In this document: one piece after another, positions 30,100 through 40,084 of the stretch
Numbering within the stretch: position 1 is the first letter of the stretch
Layout of the letters: each line of letters begins with the position of its first letter
NCBI GenBank assembly: GCA_004379165.1
Contig: NKXK01000033.1
Location: 1-64,000 of the forward strand
DNA length: 64,000 nt
Direction of reading: 5' to 3'
DNA from: Rhodocyclaceae bacterium
GTDB lineage: Bacteria; Pseudomonadota; Gammaproteobacteria; Burkholderiales; Rhodocyclaceae
Notes under the pieces: model-generated
Told to the model about the DNA's origin: nothing
What the model saw: only the letters and a program-made list of their open reading frames with translations
Databases searched by the model: none
Position numbers and translations under genes: made by a program

Positions 30100-30761
30100 T
30101 TCTTCGCTCCAGCACTTGGCTTCTTTTGCTTTGCAATTTCTTCCTCATCAAGATACCGGAATGTTTTCGTTACCGCCTCGAACGTTAGCCCACCGCTTTG
30201 GCCGGCTGGTGAAATAGATATATTATTAAGTGTGACAATGCGGGGCAGTTTCGCAATATCAGCGGAAAAAGCGCCGAAATCATGGTAGCTCCCGTTTATT
30301 TTTACAGCAATCGGCAACTCCGCATAGAAATCCTTAAAAACCTCCTGTGAAGGCCTAAACAGTTCAAACTGAAGCCCACGTCCCAACCCAGCCTGATTAA
30401 CCTCAATAAGAAGGGATTCTATCTCCGATTTATTGGGAAGTTGTTTAAGGAGCGCACCAAATGAGCGATCGATTTCTGCCAGTTGTTGAGTGTACATATC
30501 CAGGTTAACTGCTTGACGTTTTTTCTCAACATACTGTTGTTTCAATTTCACCTCTTCTGCCTCCTTGGTGGATAGCTCTGAGAGTTCGCCATCCCAAACA
30601 AACCACCAACCCGCAACAAGAAGCAAAAAAAACGCAAAACAAAGGAGAGTAACCCTCGGGATAAGTGGCCATGCCCCTAGATCATTGGGATTCAAGGCCC
30701 GAAATTCGTCCTGTATTTTATCAAGAGTGATATTGGGCAATTTCATACCAAAGACTGTCAT
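30096..30761 (-). CDS. pilO: Type IV pilus inner-membrane protein PilO
   Basis: This 221-residue protein has one membrane helix (VTLLCFAFFLLLVAGWWFVW, about 39-58), a periplasmic coiled coil and a ferredoxin-like domain with FELFRPSQEVFKDFYAELPI and the ending TKTFRYLDEEE. PilO dimerises with PilN. Overlaps of 4 bases with pilN and pilP indicate translational coupling. Confidence 0.93.
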   Translation of the reverse strand: MTVFGMKLPNITLDKIQDEFRALNPNDLGAWPLIPRVTLLCFAFFLLLVAGWWFVWDGELSELSTKEAEEVKLKQQYVEKKRQAVNLDMYTQQLAEIDRSFGALLKQLPNKSEIESLLIEVNQAGLGRGLQFELFRPSQEVFKDFYAELPIAVKINGSYHDFGAFSADIAKLPRIVTLNNISISPAGQSGGLTFEAVTKTFRYLDEEEIAKQKKPSAGAKK

Positions 30762-31330
30762 TGCTTCCCCCTCGGGGCAGCCGCCACCTGACTCCGAGTG
30801 ATGGCAAAATTAAGCAGAAATTCGTTACTTCTCCGACCACCGATCAGAACCGCCTTACTCTCCACTAGTTGTGGATTTTCCAACCATGGCGACGAATCAA
30901 GATTTCTCATAAGGGCAGATATACGTGCATTAGATTGAGCATATCCCGTGACGTTAACACGTAGCCCATCTTGCTTCAGTGATTTCAGGTAAACGCCATC
31001 GGGAACCTGCTTTACTAACTCGCTGAGTAAATACACCGTTTCACCGCGGTCCCTCTGTAGATTCTCGATAATCTGCTTACGCGCCAATAGGGCTTGTGTC
31101 TGCTCTTTGAGCCGCTTGATCTGTTCAAGCTGCTTATCTAGTAAAGCAATTTCACTTTTCAGAAAAGCATTTCTGGACTCTTGTGTCTCAATAGCACCTG
31201 CTATCAAGGTAAAGACAGCGAAAACGATCAGCGCCCCCAAAGTGGCGATCAAGCCGAGCAGCACATAAAACTGCTCGCGTCGGGCCTTTTTGGCTGCCTC
31301 GCGGTGAGGCAGGAGATTGATGCGAATCAT
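30758..31330 (-). CDS. pilN: Type IV pilus inner-membrane protein PilN
   Basis: The 190-residue protein has the conserved cytoplasmic N-terminus MIRINLLPHREA that docks into PilM, one membrane helix (about 22-46), a coiled coil and a periplasmic ferredoxin-like fold. The order pilM-pilN-pilO-pilP-pilQ with 4-base overlaps is the canonical one. Confidence 0.95.
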   Translation of the reverse strand: MIRINLLPHREAAKKARREQFYVLLGLIATLGALIVFAVFTLIAGAIETQESRNAFLKSEIALLDKQLEQIKRLKEQTQALLARKQIIENLQRDRGETVYLLSELVKQVPDGVYLKSLKQDGLRVNVTGYAQSNARISALMRNLDSSPWLENPQLVESKAVLIGGRRSNEFLLNFAITRSQVAAAPRGKQ

Positions 31331-32412
31331 GACGGATCAAACCTCCTCAGCGCGAGGCCGCAGGCGACCATCAGTGATGAAGCATCCGCCAGCAGGCTGC
31401 GCGCCTTGACGCGATCGGACAGCGTCATGTTGGCAAACGGGTTGGCGATCAGGGTATTGACCTGTGTACGTGTGGCGACGACTTCATCGACACCGGGAAT
31501 CACCGCACACCCGCCGGCGAGCACGATGTGATCAACATGGTTGTACTGTGTGGAGGTGAAGAAAAACTGAAGCGCCCGGGAAATCTCGAGCGCCAAGTTT
31601 TCCATGAATGGATTCAGCAATTCCGCCTCATAATCTTCGGGCAAACTCCCTGTCCGCTTTGCCGCCTCCGCATCTTCCAACGACATGCCGTAATGGCGGG
31701 TGATGTCCTGCGTTAGCTGACTGCCGCCAAAGGCCTGCTCGCGAGCATAGACCTGCAAGCCGTTTCGCAACACTGTCAAGCTCATCACGTTGGCGCCGGC
31801 ATCGATCAGGGCGATAATCTGGTTCTTGCCACCTTCGGGCAACTGGCGTTCGATCAACTCGAAAGCCGACAGGGTGGCGAAGTACTCGACATCAATTACC
31901 GCCGCCTTGAGGCCGGCAGCATCGGCCACAGCAACGCGGTCCTCGACCCGCTCTTTCTTGGATGCCGCGATCAGGACTTCAAGTTCGTCAGGCACCGCAG
32001 GGGCTGGACCAATAATCTGGTAATCAAGATTTACTTCGTCGATGGAAAACGGAATGTACTGGTTCGCTTCCGATTCGACCTGCGCTTCAAGCTCATCTTC
32101 GCGCAATCCATCCGGGACGATGATCTTCTTGGTGATCACCGCCGACCCGGGCAAAGCCATAGCGACGTTCTTGGTCGACGTCCCCATCCGTTTCCAGGCG
32201 CGCTTGACGCAATCCACCACGCCGTCCAAATTGGCGATATTGCCATCGGAGACTGCGTCCTTGGGCAACACCTCAATGGCGTAGCGCTCGACGCGGTACC
32301 CGTCCTTCCCGTTGGCGCTGAGCTCGACTATCTTCACCGCAGACGAGCTGATGTCCAGCCCGATTAGAGATCGCGCCTTGGGATTAAATAACGCTGAGAT
32401 ATCGAAACCCAC
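31327..32412 (-). CDS. pilM: Type IV pilus actin-like protein PilM
   Basis: PilM is a cytoplasmic actin-fold ATPase-like protein that binds the PilN N-terminus. The 361-residue protein shows LIGLDISSSAVKIVEL (phosphate-1 motif), ALIDAGANVMSLTVL (phosphate-2) and IVLAGGCAVIPGVDE (adenosine motif). The start codon is GTG with GGGGG upstream. It is the first gene of the operon and diverges from ponA across 160 bases. Confidence 0.95.
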   Translation of the reverse strand: MGFDISALFNPKARSLIGLDISSSAVKIVELSANGKDGYRVERYAIEVLPKDAVSDGNIANLDGVVDCVKRAWKRMGTSTKNVAMALPGSAVITKKIIVPDGLREDELEAQVESEANQYIPFSIDEVNLDYQIIGPAPAVPDELEVLIAASKKERVEDRVAVADAAGLKAAVIDVEYFATLSAFELIERQLPEGGKNQIIALIDAGANVMSLTVLRNGLQVYAREQAFGGSQLTQDITRHYGMSLEDAEAAKRTGSLPEDYEAELLNPFMENLALEISRALQFFFTSTQYNHVDHIVLAGGCAVIPGVDEVVATRTQVNTLIANPFANMTLSDRVKARSLLADASSLMVACGLALRRFDPS

Positions 32413-32533
32413 CAGACCCCCAAAAAGTCCTTACGGAATACGTAGTTAGCAAAAAAACCAATAATTCACTTCAGATCCTAACAACAACCCCAAGGTGTGT
32501 AAAGCCTTTTCACGGGGGCGCATGGCGGCAGCG

Positions 32534-32539
32534 TATAAT
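32534..32539 (+). promoter_or_regulatory. Likely -10 box of ponA
   Basis: A perfect TATAAT lies 34 bases before the ponA start in the pilM-ponA gap. No convincing -35 was seen at the right spacing. Confidence 0.45.
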
Positions 32540-32572
32540 CTGCGCAACTTTATCCGATCCCCTTGACCGACC

Positions 32573-34885
32573 GTGCCCCGACTTCCCCTCGCGCTTCGTT
32601 TTCTGCTCTATCCGCTGCTGCTGCTCGCCGGGTTGGTGGCCATGGGCATCGCGATTGCCCTGATCATTCTGGTACTAGCCTACCCGAATCTGCCCTCGCT
32701 GGAAGTACTGACAGATTATCGTCCCAAAATTCCGCTGCGCGTTTACACCGCCGACGGTCACCTGATTGGTGAGTTTGGCGAAGAACGTCGCGCCGTCGTC
32801 GCCATCGGCGACGTACCGAATGTTATGAAGCACGCCATCCTGGCAGCCGAAGATGATCGGTTTTATCAGCACGGCGGGATCGATTACGCCGGGGTCGCGC
32901 GCGCGGCCGTCGCCAACCTGGCCGGCGGCGGCAAGCGTCAGGGCGCCTCGACGATTACCCAGCAGGTCGCACGCAACTTCTTCCTGAGTACCGAAAAGAC
33001 CTACACGCGCAAAGTTTACGAAGCACTGCTCTCTTACAAGATCGAGAACAATCTTTCAAAGGACCAGATTTTCGAGCTGTATATCAATCAGATATTCCTC
33101 GGCCAGCGGGCCTATGGCTTTGCCGCTGCCGCCCAGATTTACTTTGGCAAGCCGCTGAAAGATATTTCAATTGCCGAAGCTGCCATGCTCGCCGGGCTGC
33201 CGAAAGCACCCTCTGCCTATAACCCGATCGTCAATCCAAAGCGCGCGCGCCTTCGCCAGCAGTATGTCCTGCGTCGCATGCACGAACTGGGTTATATCAA
33301 CGGCACGCAGCACGAAGCCGCACTCAAGGAGCCTCTGGTAGTCAAGCGGGAACTGGCCGACTACGCGGTTCACGCCGAGTATGCGGCAGAGATGGCGCGC
33401 CAGATTACCGCCGAGCGCTTTCCGGAGGATGTTTACTCGCGCGGCATGAAGGTATTCACCACGCTGATCAAGGCCGAACAGGAAGCGGCCTACAATAGCC
33501 TGCGCAAAGGTGTCATGGACTACGACCGGCGACACGGCTACCGCGGCGCCGAATCCTATCTGGAACTCAAGAACATCAAATCGGATCAGGACGAGGCGAT
33601 TGATGAAGCACTGCAGGACATTCCCGATGCCGGCGACCTGATCCCGGCACTGGTGCTTGCTGCTGATGCCAAGCAGATCAAGGCCTACCGCAAGGGCGGG
33701 GAAGTGGTCACTCTGACCGGCGATGCCATGAAATTCGCGGCCAAGATGCTCGATGACAAGGCGCCCGCCAACAAGCGCCTGAAGCGTGGCGCAATCATTC
33801 GTCTGCAGAAGGACGACAAGGGGGCCTGGATGATCAGCCAGCTGCCGGAGGTCGAATCCGCCTTTGTCGCCGTCAGTCCGGCTGATGGCGCCATCCGGGC
33901 ACTGGTCGGCGGCTTCGACTTCAATCGCAACAAGTTCAACCACGTCACCCAAGCCTGGCGACAGCCCGGCTCCAGCTTCAAGCCCTTCATTTATTCCGCA
34001 TCGCTGGAAAAAGGCTACGCGCCGGGGAGCATCATCGCCGATGAACCCATCGTTATTCCGGCCAGCCAGACCGGGGCGCAGGCCTGGGAGCCGCACAACT
34101 ACGATGGAAAATACGAAGGCCCGATGAAAATGCGGACAGCCTTGGCCAAGTCCAAGAACATGGTTTCGATCCGCCTGCTGCAATCCATTGGCACACAGTA
34201 CGCCCAAGACTACGCCACCCGTTTCGGCTTCGATGCCGACAAACATCCGCCCTACCTGACGATGGCTCTGGGCGCCGGCGCGGTTACACCCTGGCAGATG
34301 GTCAGCGGCTACGCCGTCTTCGCCAACGGCGGATTCAAAATCAACCCGTTCATCGTTCGCGAGATCCGCGACGAGCGCAACAATGTCATCGCCCGCGCGG
34401 CAGAAACGCCGGCCGGCGATGAAAGCAGCCGCGCCATCGATCCGCGTAATGCCTTCATGATGGACACCATGTTGCGCGATGTCACCATTTATGGCACCGC
34501 TGCCAAGGCCTCAGCAGCGCTCAAGCGGCAGGATCTGGCGGGCAAGACGGGCACTACCAACGAGTATGTCGATGCCTGGTTCTGCGGCTATCAGATGACT
34601 GTCGCCGGTTGCGCCTGGGTCGGATTCGATCAGCCACGCAAGCTCGGTGACAAGGAAACCGGCGGCGTGGCCGCGCTGCCGATCTGGATCGGCTACATGA
34701 GTCGCGCCTTGAAGGATGTTCCTATGCAGACACCCAGCGCGCCGGAAGGACTGGTCAGCTTCGGCGAAGGCCGCGAACGTAGCTACATCTATGCCGAGAA
34801 TGTCAAACCGAAGGCGGAAGGCGAGGCGGAAGAAGACAACACACCGCTGCCCAAGCCCGACCTGAGCAGCCCGCCCAGCGACTGA
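32573..34885 (+). CDS. ponA: Penicillin-binding protein 1A
   Basis: This bifunctional peptidoglycan synthase has 770 residues, one N-terminal membrane helix, a GT51 glycosyltransferase domain (AAEDDRFYQHGGID with the catalytic Glu, then GASTITQQVARN and FELYINQIFLG), an OB-like insert and a transpeptidase domain with the SxxK serine in QPGSSFKPF, SKN in the second motif and KTGTT. The GTG start follows from frame and position. The stop directly abuts the cyaY stop on the other strand. ponA next to pilM is a usual arrangement in proteobacteria. Confidence 0.95.
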   Translation: MPRLPLALRFLLYPLLLLAGLVAMGIAIALIILVLAYPNLPSLEVLTDYRPKIPLRVYTADGHLIGEFGEERRAVVAIGDVPNVMKHAILAAEDDRFYQHGGIDYAGVARAAVANLAGGGKRQGASTITQQVARNFFLSTEKTYTRKVYEALLSYKIENNLSKDQIFELYINQIFLGQRAYGFAAAAQIYFGKPLKDISIAEAAMLAGLPKAPSAYNPIVNPKRARLRQQYVLRRMHELGYINGTQHEAALKEPLVVKRELADYAVHAEYAAEMARQITAERFPEDVYSRGMKVFTTLIKAEQEAAYNSLRKGVMDYDRRHGYRGAESYLELKNIKSDQDEAIDEALQDIPDAGDLIPALVLAADAKQIKAYRKGGEVVTLTGDAMKFAAKMLDDKAPANKRLKRGAIIRLQKDDKGAWMISQLPEVESAFVAVSPADGAIRALVGGFDFNRNKFNHVTQAWRQPGSSFKPFIYSASLEKGYAPGSIIADEPIVIPASQTGAQAWEPHNYDGKYEGPMKMRTALAKSKNMVSIRLLQSIGTQYAQDYATRFGFDADKHPPYLTMALGAGAVTPWQMVSGYAVFANGGFKINPFIVREIRDERNNVIARAAETPAGDESSRAIDPRNAFMMDTMLRDVTIYGTAAKASAALKRQDLAGKTGTTNEYVDAWFCGYQMTVAGCAWVGFDQPRKLGDKETGGVAALPIWIGYMSRALKDVPMQTPSAPEGLVSFGEGRERSYIYAENVKPKAEGEAEEDNTPLPKPDLSSPPSD

Positions 34886-35203
34886 TCACGCCAGATTGAC
34901 AGGCTCGCCGGCCTGCTGGCTGGCGAGCGTTGACAGCTTTTGCATCAGTTCGCTGCCATCCCGGGTATCGACCCAGGCTGCGCCCGACCAGCGAAAATGG
35001 AAGCCGCCGGCTTTCGCCGCGACCCAGATTTCGCGGGCGACACCATGCTTGTTGACGATGATCTTGCTGCCATCAGCAAACTCAATCTCAAGGATCCCAC
35101 CTGGCGCCAGCTCGAAATCGAGGTCGGCATCGTTGGCCTCCAGGCCCGCCTCGATCGCCGACATTGCGTCGTCGGCCAGTCGCTTAAATTCGCTTTCTTC
35201 CAT
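34886..35203 (-). CDS. cyaY: Iron donor protein CyaY (frataxin)
   Basis: The 105-residue protein matches the frataxin fold: an acidic first helix (MEESEFKRLADDAMSAIEAGLE), the acidic strand DLDFELAPGGILEIEF, and IIVNKHGVAREIWVAAKAGGFHFRW. CyaY binds iron and modulates Fe-S assembly on IscS. It is convergent with ponA with no gap and divergent from the lipoprotein-lysA pair. Confidence 0.95.
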   Translation of the reverse strand: MEESEFKRLADDAMSAIEAGLEANDADLDFELAPGGILEIEFADGSKIIVNKHGVAREIWVAAKAGGFHFRWSGAAWVDTRDGSELMQKLSTLASQQAGEPVNLA

Positions 35204-35287
35204 CGTGATAACATCCCGTTCCTAACTGAAACACCCTGACAGCCCCGGTCCGTATTCAAGCAGACCCTTCGCACTCCCAAGGTCGCC

Positions 35288-35488
35288 ATGTCCATAACCC
35301 CTGCTGCCCTGCTGCTTGCCGTCACCGCCCTGAGCCTAGCGGGCTGCGGCATGAAAGGCCCGCTCGAACTCCCGCCTGCGCCGGCACCGACGCCGCTACT
35401 CGGCAAACCTGCGGCTGCACCTGCCAAGGCAGAAGGGCCGGATGTTAGCACGCCCACCCGCCCACCTGCCGGCGCGACCACTCAGTGA
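35288..35488 (+). CDS. lptM: Small LptM-like lipoprotein
   Basis: The 66-residue protein has a lipoprotein signal with lipobox LAGC followed by GMKGPLELP, the hallmark of the LptM (YifL) family that is encoded before lysA. LptM assists maturation of the LPS translocon LptDE in the outer membrane of enterobacteria. The rest is a low-complexity Ala/Pro tail. The stop lies 7 bases before the lysA start, so the two are cotranscribed. Confidence 0.85.
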   Translation: MSITPAALLLAVTALSLAGCGMKGPLELPPAPAPTPLLGKPAAAPAKAEGPDVSTPTRPPAGATTQ

Positions 35489-35495
35489 TCCAAAA

Positions 35496-36776
35496 ATGAC
35501 AAATACTCCCCCGACCCCCGGCCATTTCGCCGTCAAGGACGGTGTCCTGCACGCCGAATCCGTTGCCCTGCCCGCCATTGCCAGCCAGTTCGGCACGCCG
35601 GCCTATGTCTATTCCCGTGGCGCGCTGACCGAATCGCTGCGCGAATTCCAGGACGTGCTCAACGCCCACCCCGCCGGGGCCGGCGCACTGGTTTGCTATG
35701 CCGTCAAAGCCAACTCCAACCTCGCGGTCCTCAATGTCTTCGCCCGCATGGGTGCCGGCTTCGACATCGTTTCCGGGGGCGAACTCAAGCGCGTGCTGGC
35801 CGCCGGCGCTGATCCGAAAAAGGTTGTCTTCTCAGGCGTCGGCAAGACGGCTGCCGAGATGAAGCTGGCGCTCGACGCCGGCATTTTCTGTTTCAACATC
35901 GAATCGATCCCGGAACTGGAGCGCCTGAACGCCGTCGCCGGCAGCTGCGGCAAGCAGGCGCCGGTCAGCCTGCGCGTCAATCCCAACGTCGATCCGAAGA
36001 CCCACCCTTACATCTCGACCGGCCTCAAGGAGGCCAAGTTCGGTGTAGCCTACGAGCATGCCCTTGATCTGTATCGTCGCGCCGCCGCACTGCCCAATAT
36101 CAAGGTCGCCGGCATCGATTGCCACATCGGTTCGCAACTGCTCGACCCGTCGCCTTTCGTCGAGGCCCTCGAACGCATTCTTGCCCTCGTCGATCAACTC
36201 GCTGCCGAAGGCATCCGGCTGCATCACATCGACCTCGGTGGCGGGCTGGGTATCAAGTACAAGGCCGATCAGGTCCAGCCGACCGTCGCCTCTTACCTTA
36301 ATCCGCTGCTCGACAAGCTACAGGATCGTGGCCTGCAGATCGTCCTCGAACCGGGTCGCCGTCTGGTCGGCAATGCCGGTCTGCTGCTGACGCAAGTCGA
36401 GTTTCTCAAGGAGGGCGAGGGCAAGAATTTCGCCATCATCGATGCCGCCATGAACGACCTGATGCGCCCGGCACTTTATGAAGCCTGGCACGACATCAAC
36501 CCGGTCGTGCCGCGTGACGGCACGACGCGCGACTACGACGTCGTCGGCCCGGTCTGCGAAACCGGCGACTTCCTCGGCCAGGCCCGTCCGCTGTGCATCC
36601 AGCCGGGCGACCTGCTGGCGGTGATGTCAGCCGGCGCCTATGGCATGGCCATGGCCTCGAACTACAACACGCGGCCACGTGCCGTCGAGGTGATGGTCGA
36701 TGGCAATGCCGTGCATGTCATCCGTCAGCGCGAAACTATCGAACAACTGTACGCTGGCGAGGCCATCCTTCCGTAA
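35496..36776 (+). CDS. lysA: Diaminopimelate decarboxylase
   Basis: LysA decarboxylates meso-diaminopimelate to lysine using PLP. With the start at MTNTPPTPGHF it has 426 residues; the track start lies within the lipoprotein gene. Motifs are the PLP-lysine in CYAVKANSNLAVL, SGGELKRVLAAG, HIGSQLLDPSPF, EPGRRLVGNAG, and GPVCETGDFLG with the Cys that completes the dimer active site. dapF is also in this window, but far away. Confidence 0.95.
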   Translation: MTNTPPTPGHFAVKDGVLHAESVALPAIASQFGTPAYVYSRGALTESLREFQDVLNAHPAGAGALVCYAVKANSNLAVLNVFARMGAGFDIVSGGELKRVLAAGADPKKVVFSGVGKTAAEMKLALDAGIFCFNIESIPELERLNAVAGSCGKQAPVSLRVNPNVDPKTHPYISTGLKEAKFGVAYEHALDLYRRAAALPNIKVAGIDCHIGSQLLDPSPFVEALERILALVDQLAAEGIRLHHIDLGGGLGIKYKADQVQPTVASYLNPLLDKLQDRGLQIVLEPGRRLVGNAGLLLTQVEFLKEGEGKNFAIIDAAMNDLMRPALYEAWHDINPVVPRDGTTRDYDVVGPVCETGDFLGQARPLCIQPGDLLAVMSAGAYGMAMASNYNTRPRAVEVMVDGNAVHVIRQRETIEQLYAGEAILP

Positions 36777-36788
36777 GGCAAACCGGCA

Positions 36789-37163
36789 GTGAGCGGCATT
36801 CGCATCGACAAGTGGCTGTGGGCAGCACGTTTCTTCAAGACGCGCTCGCTGGCCACCGATGCGGTCAGTGGCGGCAAGGTCAGGCTCAACGACGCACCGA
36901 CCAAGCCGTCCCGTGACGTCAAGGCCGGCGACCGGCTGGAGATCTCCAATGGCGATACACGCTGGCAGGTCGTCGTCCTGGCGCTTTCGGACAAGCGCGG
37001 CCCGGCCCCCGAGGCCCGGCTGCTTTACGAAGAAACCGCCGCCAGCATCGCCGAGCGCGAGGCGGAGCAACAGCGGCGCCAGCTCGCGCGTGAGCCGGCG
37101 GCCGAGATTCACGGCCGGCCGACCAAGCGCGACCGGCGGCAAATCGACCGCTTCGGTCGTTGA
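36789..37163 (+). CDS. hslR: Hsp15-type S4 RNA-binding protein
   Basis: The 124-residue basic protein starts with an S4 domain (IRIDKWLWAARFFKTRSLATDAVSGGKVRLND) and ends in an Arg/Lys-rich tail. Hsp15 binds free 50S subunits that carry a stalled nascent chain and helps to recycle them. A GTG start lies 12 bases after the lysA stop, so it probably belongs to the lptM-lysA operon. Confidence 0.88.
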   Translation: MSGIRIDKWLWAARFFKTRSLATDAVSGGKVRLNDAPTKPSRDVKAGDRLEISNGDTRWQVVVLALSDKRGPAPEARLLYEETAASIAEREAEQQRRQLAREPAAEIHGRPTKRDRRQIDRFGR

Positions 37164-37202
37164 GCGGGCTCACCTCCGTGCGCTCAGCGGCTTTTGCGAA
37201 CT

Positions 37203-37222
37203 GCTGCGGTGAACCTGAAAAA
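37203..37222 (+). repeat. Dispersed intergenic repeat, copy 3
   Basis: An exact match to GCTGCGGTSAACCYGRAAAA, continued by ACGGCAAAAACC, between the convergent hslR and AEC transporter genes. Confidence 0.65.
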
Positions 37223-37239
37223 ACGGCAAAAACCAGAGG

Positions 37240-38127
37240 TCACAACACCCAGGCCAGTGCCAGCGGCAGAAAGATCAGTGCTGCAAGGTTGCCGATGAGG
37301 ACAATCGACGCCACCCGTTGCGGTTCCTGCTTGTAACGCTCGGCAAAGAGGAAATTGAGCACCGCCGGCGGCAACGCCCCGAAGACGAACAACATCGCGG
37401 CATCGCGCCCTTGCAAACCCAGCAGGTGGATAACCCCGGCGGCGATGGCCATGCCGGCCAGCGGGCGCAGCAGCGCCGAGCCAACCGCCAGCCGCCATTC
37501 GCCAAAGCTGACATCGGTCATCCGCACCCCAAGCGAGAACAGCAGCAACGGCACCGAGACGTCGCCGAGCATCTTGATCGCGATCAGCGCTGGCTGCCAC
37601 ACGGGAATCTTGAGCACGGCCACTGCCAAACCGGCGATGGCGGCGAAAACTACCGGAATACGCCACAGGGTCAGCACCCGTGTCGTCGGGTCGAGCAGGC
37701 GGGCGCCAAACGAAAAGTGAAGCGTGTTCTCGACCATGAACAGGATCACCGCCGCTGGCAGCGCCGCCTCACCCCAGGCCAGGACGGCAAGTGGCAGGCC
37801 GATGTTGCCGGAATTGTTAAACAGCATCGGCGGCACCAGCGTCTTCGGCTGCACGCCGCAGAGTTTTGCGACTGGCCAGGCAAGCAGGCCACAGGCAGCC
37901 AGCACCAGAAAACCGCCCAGCGCCAGCGGCGCGTAGGCTGCCAGATCGAAGGATTTGCCGGCCATCGCAGCAAAAACCAGCGCCGGCACGAAGACATCCA
38001 TGTTGAGCCGGTTGGCCACCGCCATTTCCGGCTTGTGCTTGCGGGCATAAAAATACCCTGCAGCAACAATGCCGAATATCGGGAACAGGATCGCCAGCAG
38101 GCGAAAGCTCAGGCTGTGCTCGTCCAT
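37240..38127 (-). CDS. AEC-family auxin-efflux-type transporter
   Basis: The 295-residue protein is almost wholly hydrophobic with about 10 membrane helices. It matches the AEC permease family (MlaE-unrelated; PIN-like fold): FNNSGNIGLPLAVLAWG is the conserved crossing region and ALPPAVLNFLFAERY is the C-terminal counterpart. Members export or import malonate, malate or other organic acids; the substrate cannot be told. It lies after hslU on the same strand, but a hairpin in the gap suggests separate transcription. Confidence 0.85.
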   Translation of the reverse strand: MDEHSLSFRLLAILFPIFGIVAAGYFYARKHKPEMAVANRLNMDVFVPALVFAAMAGKSFDLAAYAPLALGGFLVLAACGLLAWPVAKLCGVQPKTLVPPMLFNNSGNIGLPLAVLAWGEAALPAAVILFMVENTLHFSFGARLLDPTTRVLTLWRIPVVFAAIAGLAVAVLKIPVWQPALIAIKMLGDVSVPLLLFSLGVRMTDVSFGEWRLAVGSALLRPLAGMAIAAGVIHLLGLQGRDAAMLFVFGALPPAVLNFLFAERYKQEPQRVASIVLIGNLAALIFLPLALAWVL

Positions 38128-38159
38128 CGGACGGCCTCGCGGAATCTAAAAATTGGATT

Positions 38160-38184
38160 GTGCGGGCGGTGCCCCCACCCGCAC
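38160..38184 (-). terminator. Possible terminator of hslU
   Basis: GTGCGGG and CCCGCAC form a 7-bp stem; on the minus strand AATCCAATTTTT follows. The gap between stem and T-run makes it weak. Confidence 0.4.
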
Positions 38185-38198
38185 ATCAGGGATAGCCC

Positions 38199-39539
38199 TT
38201 ACAGCACGTAACGCGACAGATCCTCGTCGGCTGCGACCTCGCCAAGCTTTTCATTGACGTAGGCGGCATCGACGGCAATCTGTTCAAGACCGATCTTGCC
38301 GGCTTCGAAAGAAACCTCTTCCAGCAGCTTTTCCATCACCGTATGCAGGCGGCGGGCGCCGATGTTTTCGGTCTTCTCATTCACCTGATAGGCGATCTCG
38401 GCCATGCGGCGGATGCCATCGTCGGCGAAACTCACCGTGACGCCTTCGGTCGCCAGCAAGGCCTGATACTGCTTGGTCAGGCAGGCATCGGTCTGGGTCA
38501 GGATGCACTCAAAGTCCGCCACCGACAGCGAATCCAGCTCGACGCGAATCGGGAAGCGACCCTGAAGTTCCGGAATCAAGTCGGAGGGCTTGGACAGGTG
38601 GAAAGCGCCGGAAGCAATGAACAGGATGTGATCGGTGCGGATCATGCCGTACTTGGTCGATACCGTCGTGCCTTCGACCAGCGGCAACAGGTCGCGCTGC
38701 ACGCCCTGGCGCGAAACGTCCGCCCCCTGGCTGTCGGAGCGGCTGGTCACCTTGTCGATTTCGTCGAGGAAGACGATACCGTTCTGCTCGACGGCCTTCA
38801 CCGCTTCCAGCTTGACCTCCTCGTCATTGACGAGCTTCGCCGCCTCCTCGTCGGTCAGCAGTTTCAGCGCTTCCTTGATCTTCAGCTTGCGCGATTTTTT
38901 CTTGCCGCCGCCCATGTTCTGGAACATGCCCTGAATCTGCTGGGTCAGTTCCTCCATGCCCGGTGGCGCAAAGATTTCAGCCTGCATTGCCGGCGCTGCC
39001 ACCTCAATGTCGATTTCCTTGTCGTCCAGCTCGCCTTCGCGCAGCTTTTTACGGAATTTCTGGCGCGTGGCGTTATCGCCTGCGGTGGACTCGGAATTCT
39101 CGGCAAAAAAGCCCGGACTGCGCGCCGGCGGCAGCAGGGCATCGAGCACGCGCTCCTCGGCGGCGTCTTCAGCCCGCGCACGCATGGACTTGATTGCCCG
39201 CTCGCGCCCCGACTTGATCGCCATCTCGACCAGATCGCGGATGATTGTCTCCACATCGCGACCCACATAGCCCACTTCGGTGAACTTCGTCGCCTCCACC
39301 TTGATGAAAGGCGCATTGGCCAGCCGCGCCAGACGGCGGGCGATTTCGGTCTTGCCGACGCCAGTCGGACCGATCATCAGGATGTTCTTCGGGGTAATTT
39401 CCTGACGCAGCGGCTCAGCCACCTGCGCCCGCCGCCAACGGTTGCGCAGGGCAATGGCAACGGCCTTCTTGGCGTTCTGCTGGCCAACGATGTGCTTGTC
39501 GAGTTCGGAGACGATCTCCTTCGGTGTCATGGTCGTCAT
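38199..39539 (-). CDS. hslU: ATP-dependent protease ATPase subunit HslU
   Basis: HslU is the AAA+ unfoldase of the HslUV protease. The start that overlaps the hslV stop (ATGA) gives 446 residues; a second ATG three codons on (MTPKEIV) is also plausible. It has Walker [16 protein letters not shown], the pore motif region GYVGRD, an intermediate I domain (about 110-240), Walker [10 protein letters not shown] and the C-terminal sensor-2 region [14 protein letters not shown]. The terminal SRYVL is the tail that activates HslV. Confidence 0.95.
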   Translation of the reverse strand: MTTMTPKEIVSELDKHIVGQQNAKKAVAIALRNRWRRAQVAEPLRQEITPKNILMIGPTGVGKTEIARRLARLANAPFIKVEATKFTEVGYVGRDVETIIRDLVEMAIKSGRERAIKSMRARAEDAAEERVLDALLPPARSPGFFAENSESTAGDNATRQKFRKKLREGELDDKEIDIEVAAPAMQAEIFAPPGMEELTQQIQGMFQNMGGGKKKSRKLKIKEALKLLTDEEAAKLVNDEEVKLEAVKAVEQNGIVFLDEIDKVTSRSDSQGADVSRQGVQRDLLPLVEGTTVSTKYGMIRTDHILFIASGAFHLSKPSDLIPELQGRFPIRVELDSLSVADFECILTQTDACLTKQYQALLATEGVTVSFADDGIRRMAEIAYQVNEKTENIGARRLHTVMEKLLEEVSFEAGKIGLEQIAVDAAYVNEKLGEVAADEDLSRYVL

Positions 39540-40072
39540 TCCAGCGCTTCCAGCGTGAAGTTGGTATTGGTGTAGATGCACAGCTCACCGGCGATGGTCA
39601 GCGATTTGGTGACGATCTCCAACGGCGACAGCGCCGTGTTTTCCAGCAAGGCACGCGCCGCACTCTGCGCATAGGCGCCGCCGGACCCGATGGCGACGAT
39701 GCCATGCTCCGGTTCCAGCACATCGCCGTTGCCGGTGATCACCAGCGAGGATTCACGATCAGCGACCGACAGCATCGCCTCCAGCCGGCGCAGTGCGCGG
39801 TCGGAGCGCCAGTCCTTGGCCAGTTCAACCGCCGAACGGACGAGATTGCCCTGATGCTTTTCCAGCTTGGCCTCGAAACGCTCGAAGAGCGTGAAGGCGT
39901 CCGCCGTGCCGCCGGCGAAACCGGCGAGAATGCGGCCGTTGTACAGACGGCGAACCTTTTTCGCCGTGCCCTTGATGACGATATTGCCCAGCGTGACCTG
40001 GCCGTCGCCGCCCATGGCGACCGAATTGCCGCGACGCACCGACAGGATGGTCGTGCCGTGATATTGCTCCAT
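39536..40072 (-). CDS. hslV: ATP-dependent protease peptidase subunit HslV
   Basis: HslV is the proteasome-like peptidase of HslUV. The 178-residue precursor begins MEQYHG and the catalytic nucleophile should be the first Thr of TTILSVRRG, exposed after removal of six residues. GGDGQVTLG and [14 protein letters not shown] are family signatures. It is coupled to hslU. A heat-shock promoter would be expected upstream but was not identified. Confidence 0.95.
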   Translation of the reverse strand: MEQYHGTTILSVRRGNSVAMGGDGQVTLGNIVIKGTAKKVRRLYNGRILAGFAGGTADAFTLFERFEAKLEKHQGNLVRSAVELAKDWRSDRALRRLEAMLSVADRESSLVITGNGDVLEPEHGIVAIGSGGAYAQSAARALLENTALSPLEIVTKSLTIAGELCIYTNTNFTLEALE

Positions 40073-40084
40073 ATTTTCCCTGAA

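Noticed and set aside
33167-34246. 359-codon minus frame opposite ponA
   Set aside because: Antisense shadow of the PBP1A transpeptidase region.
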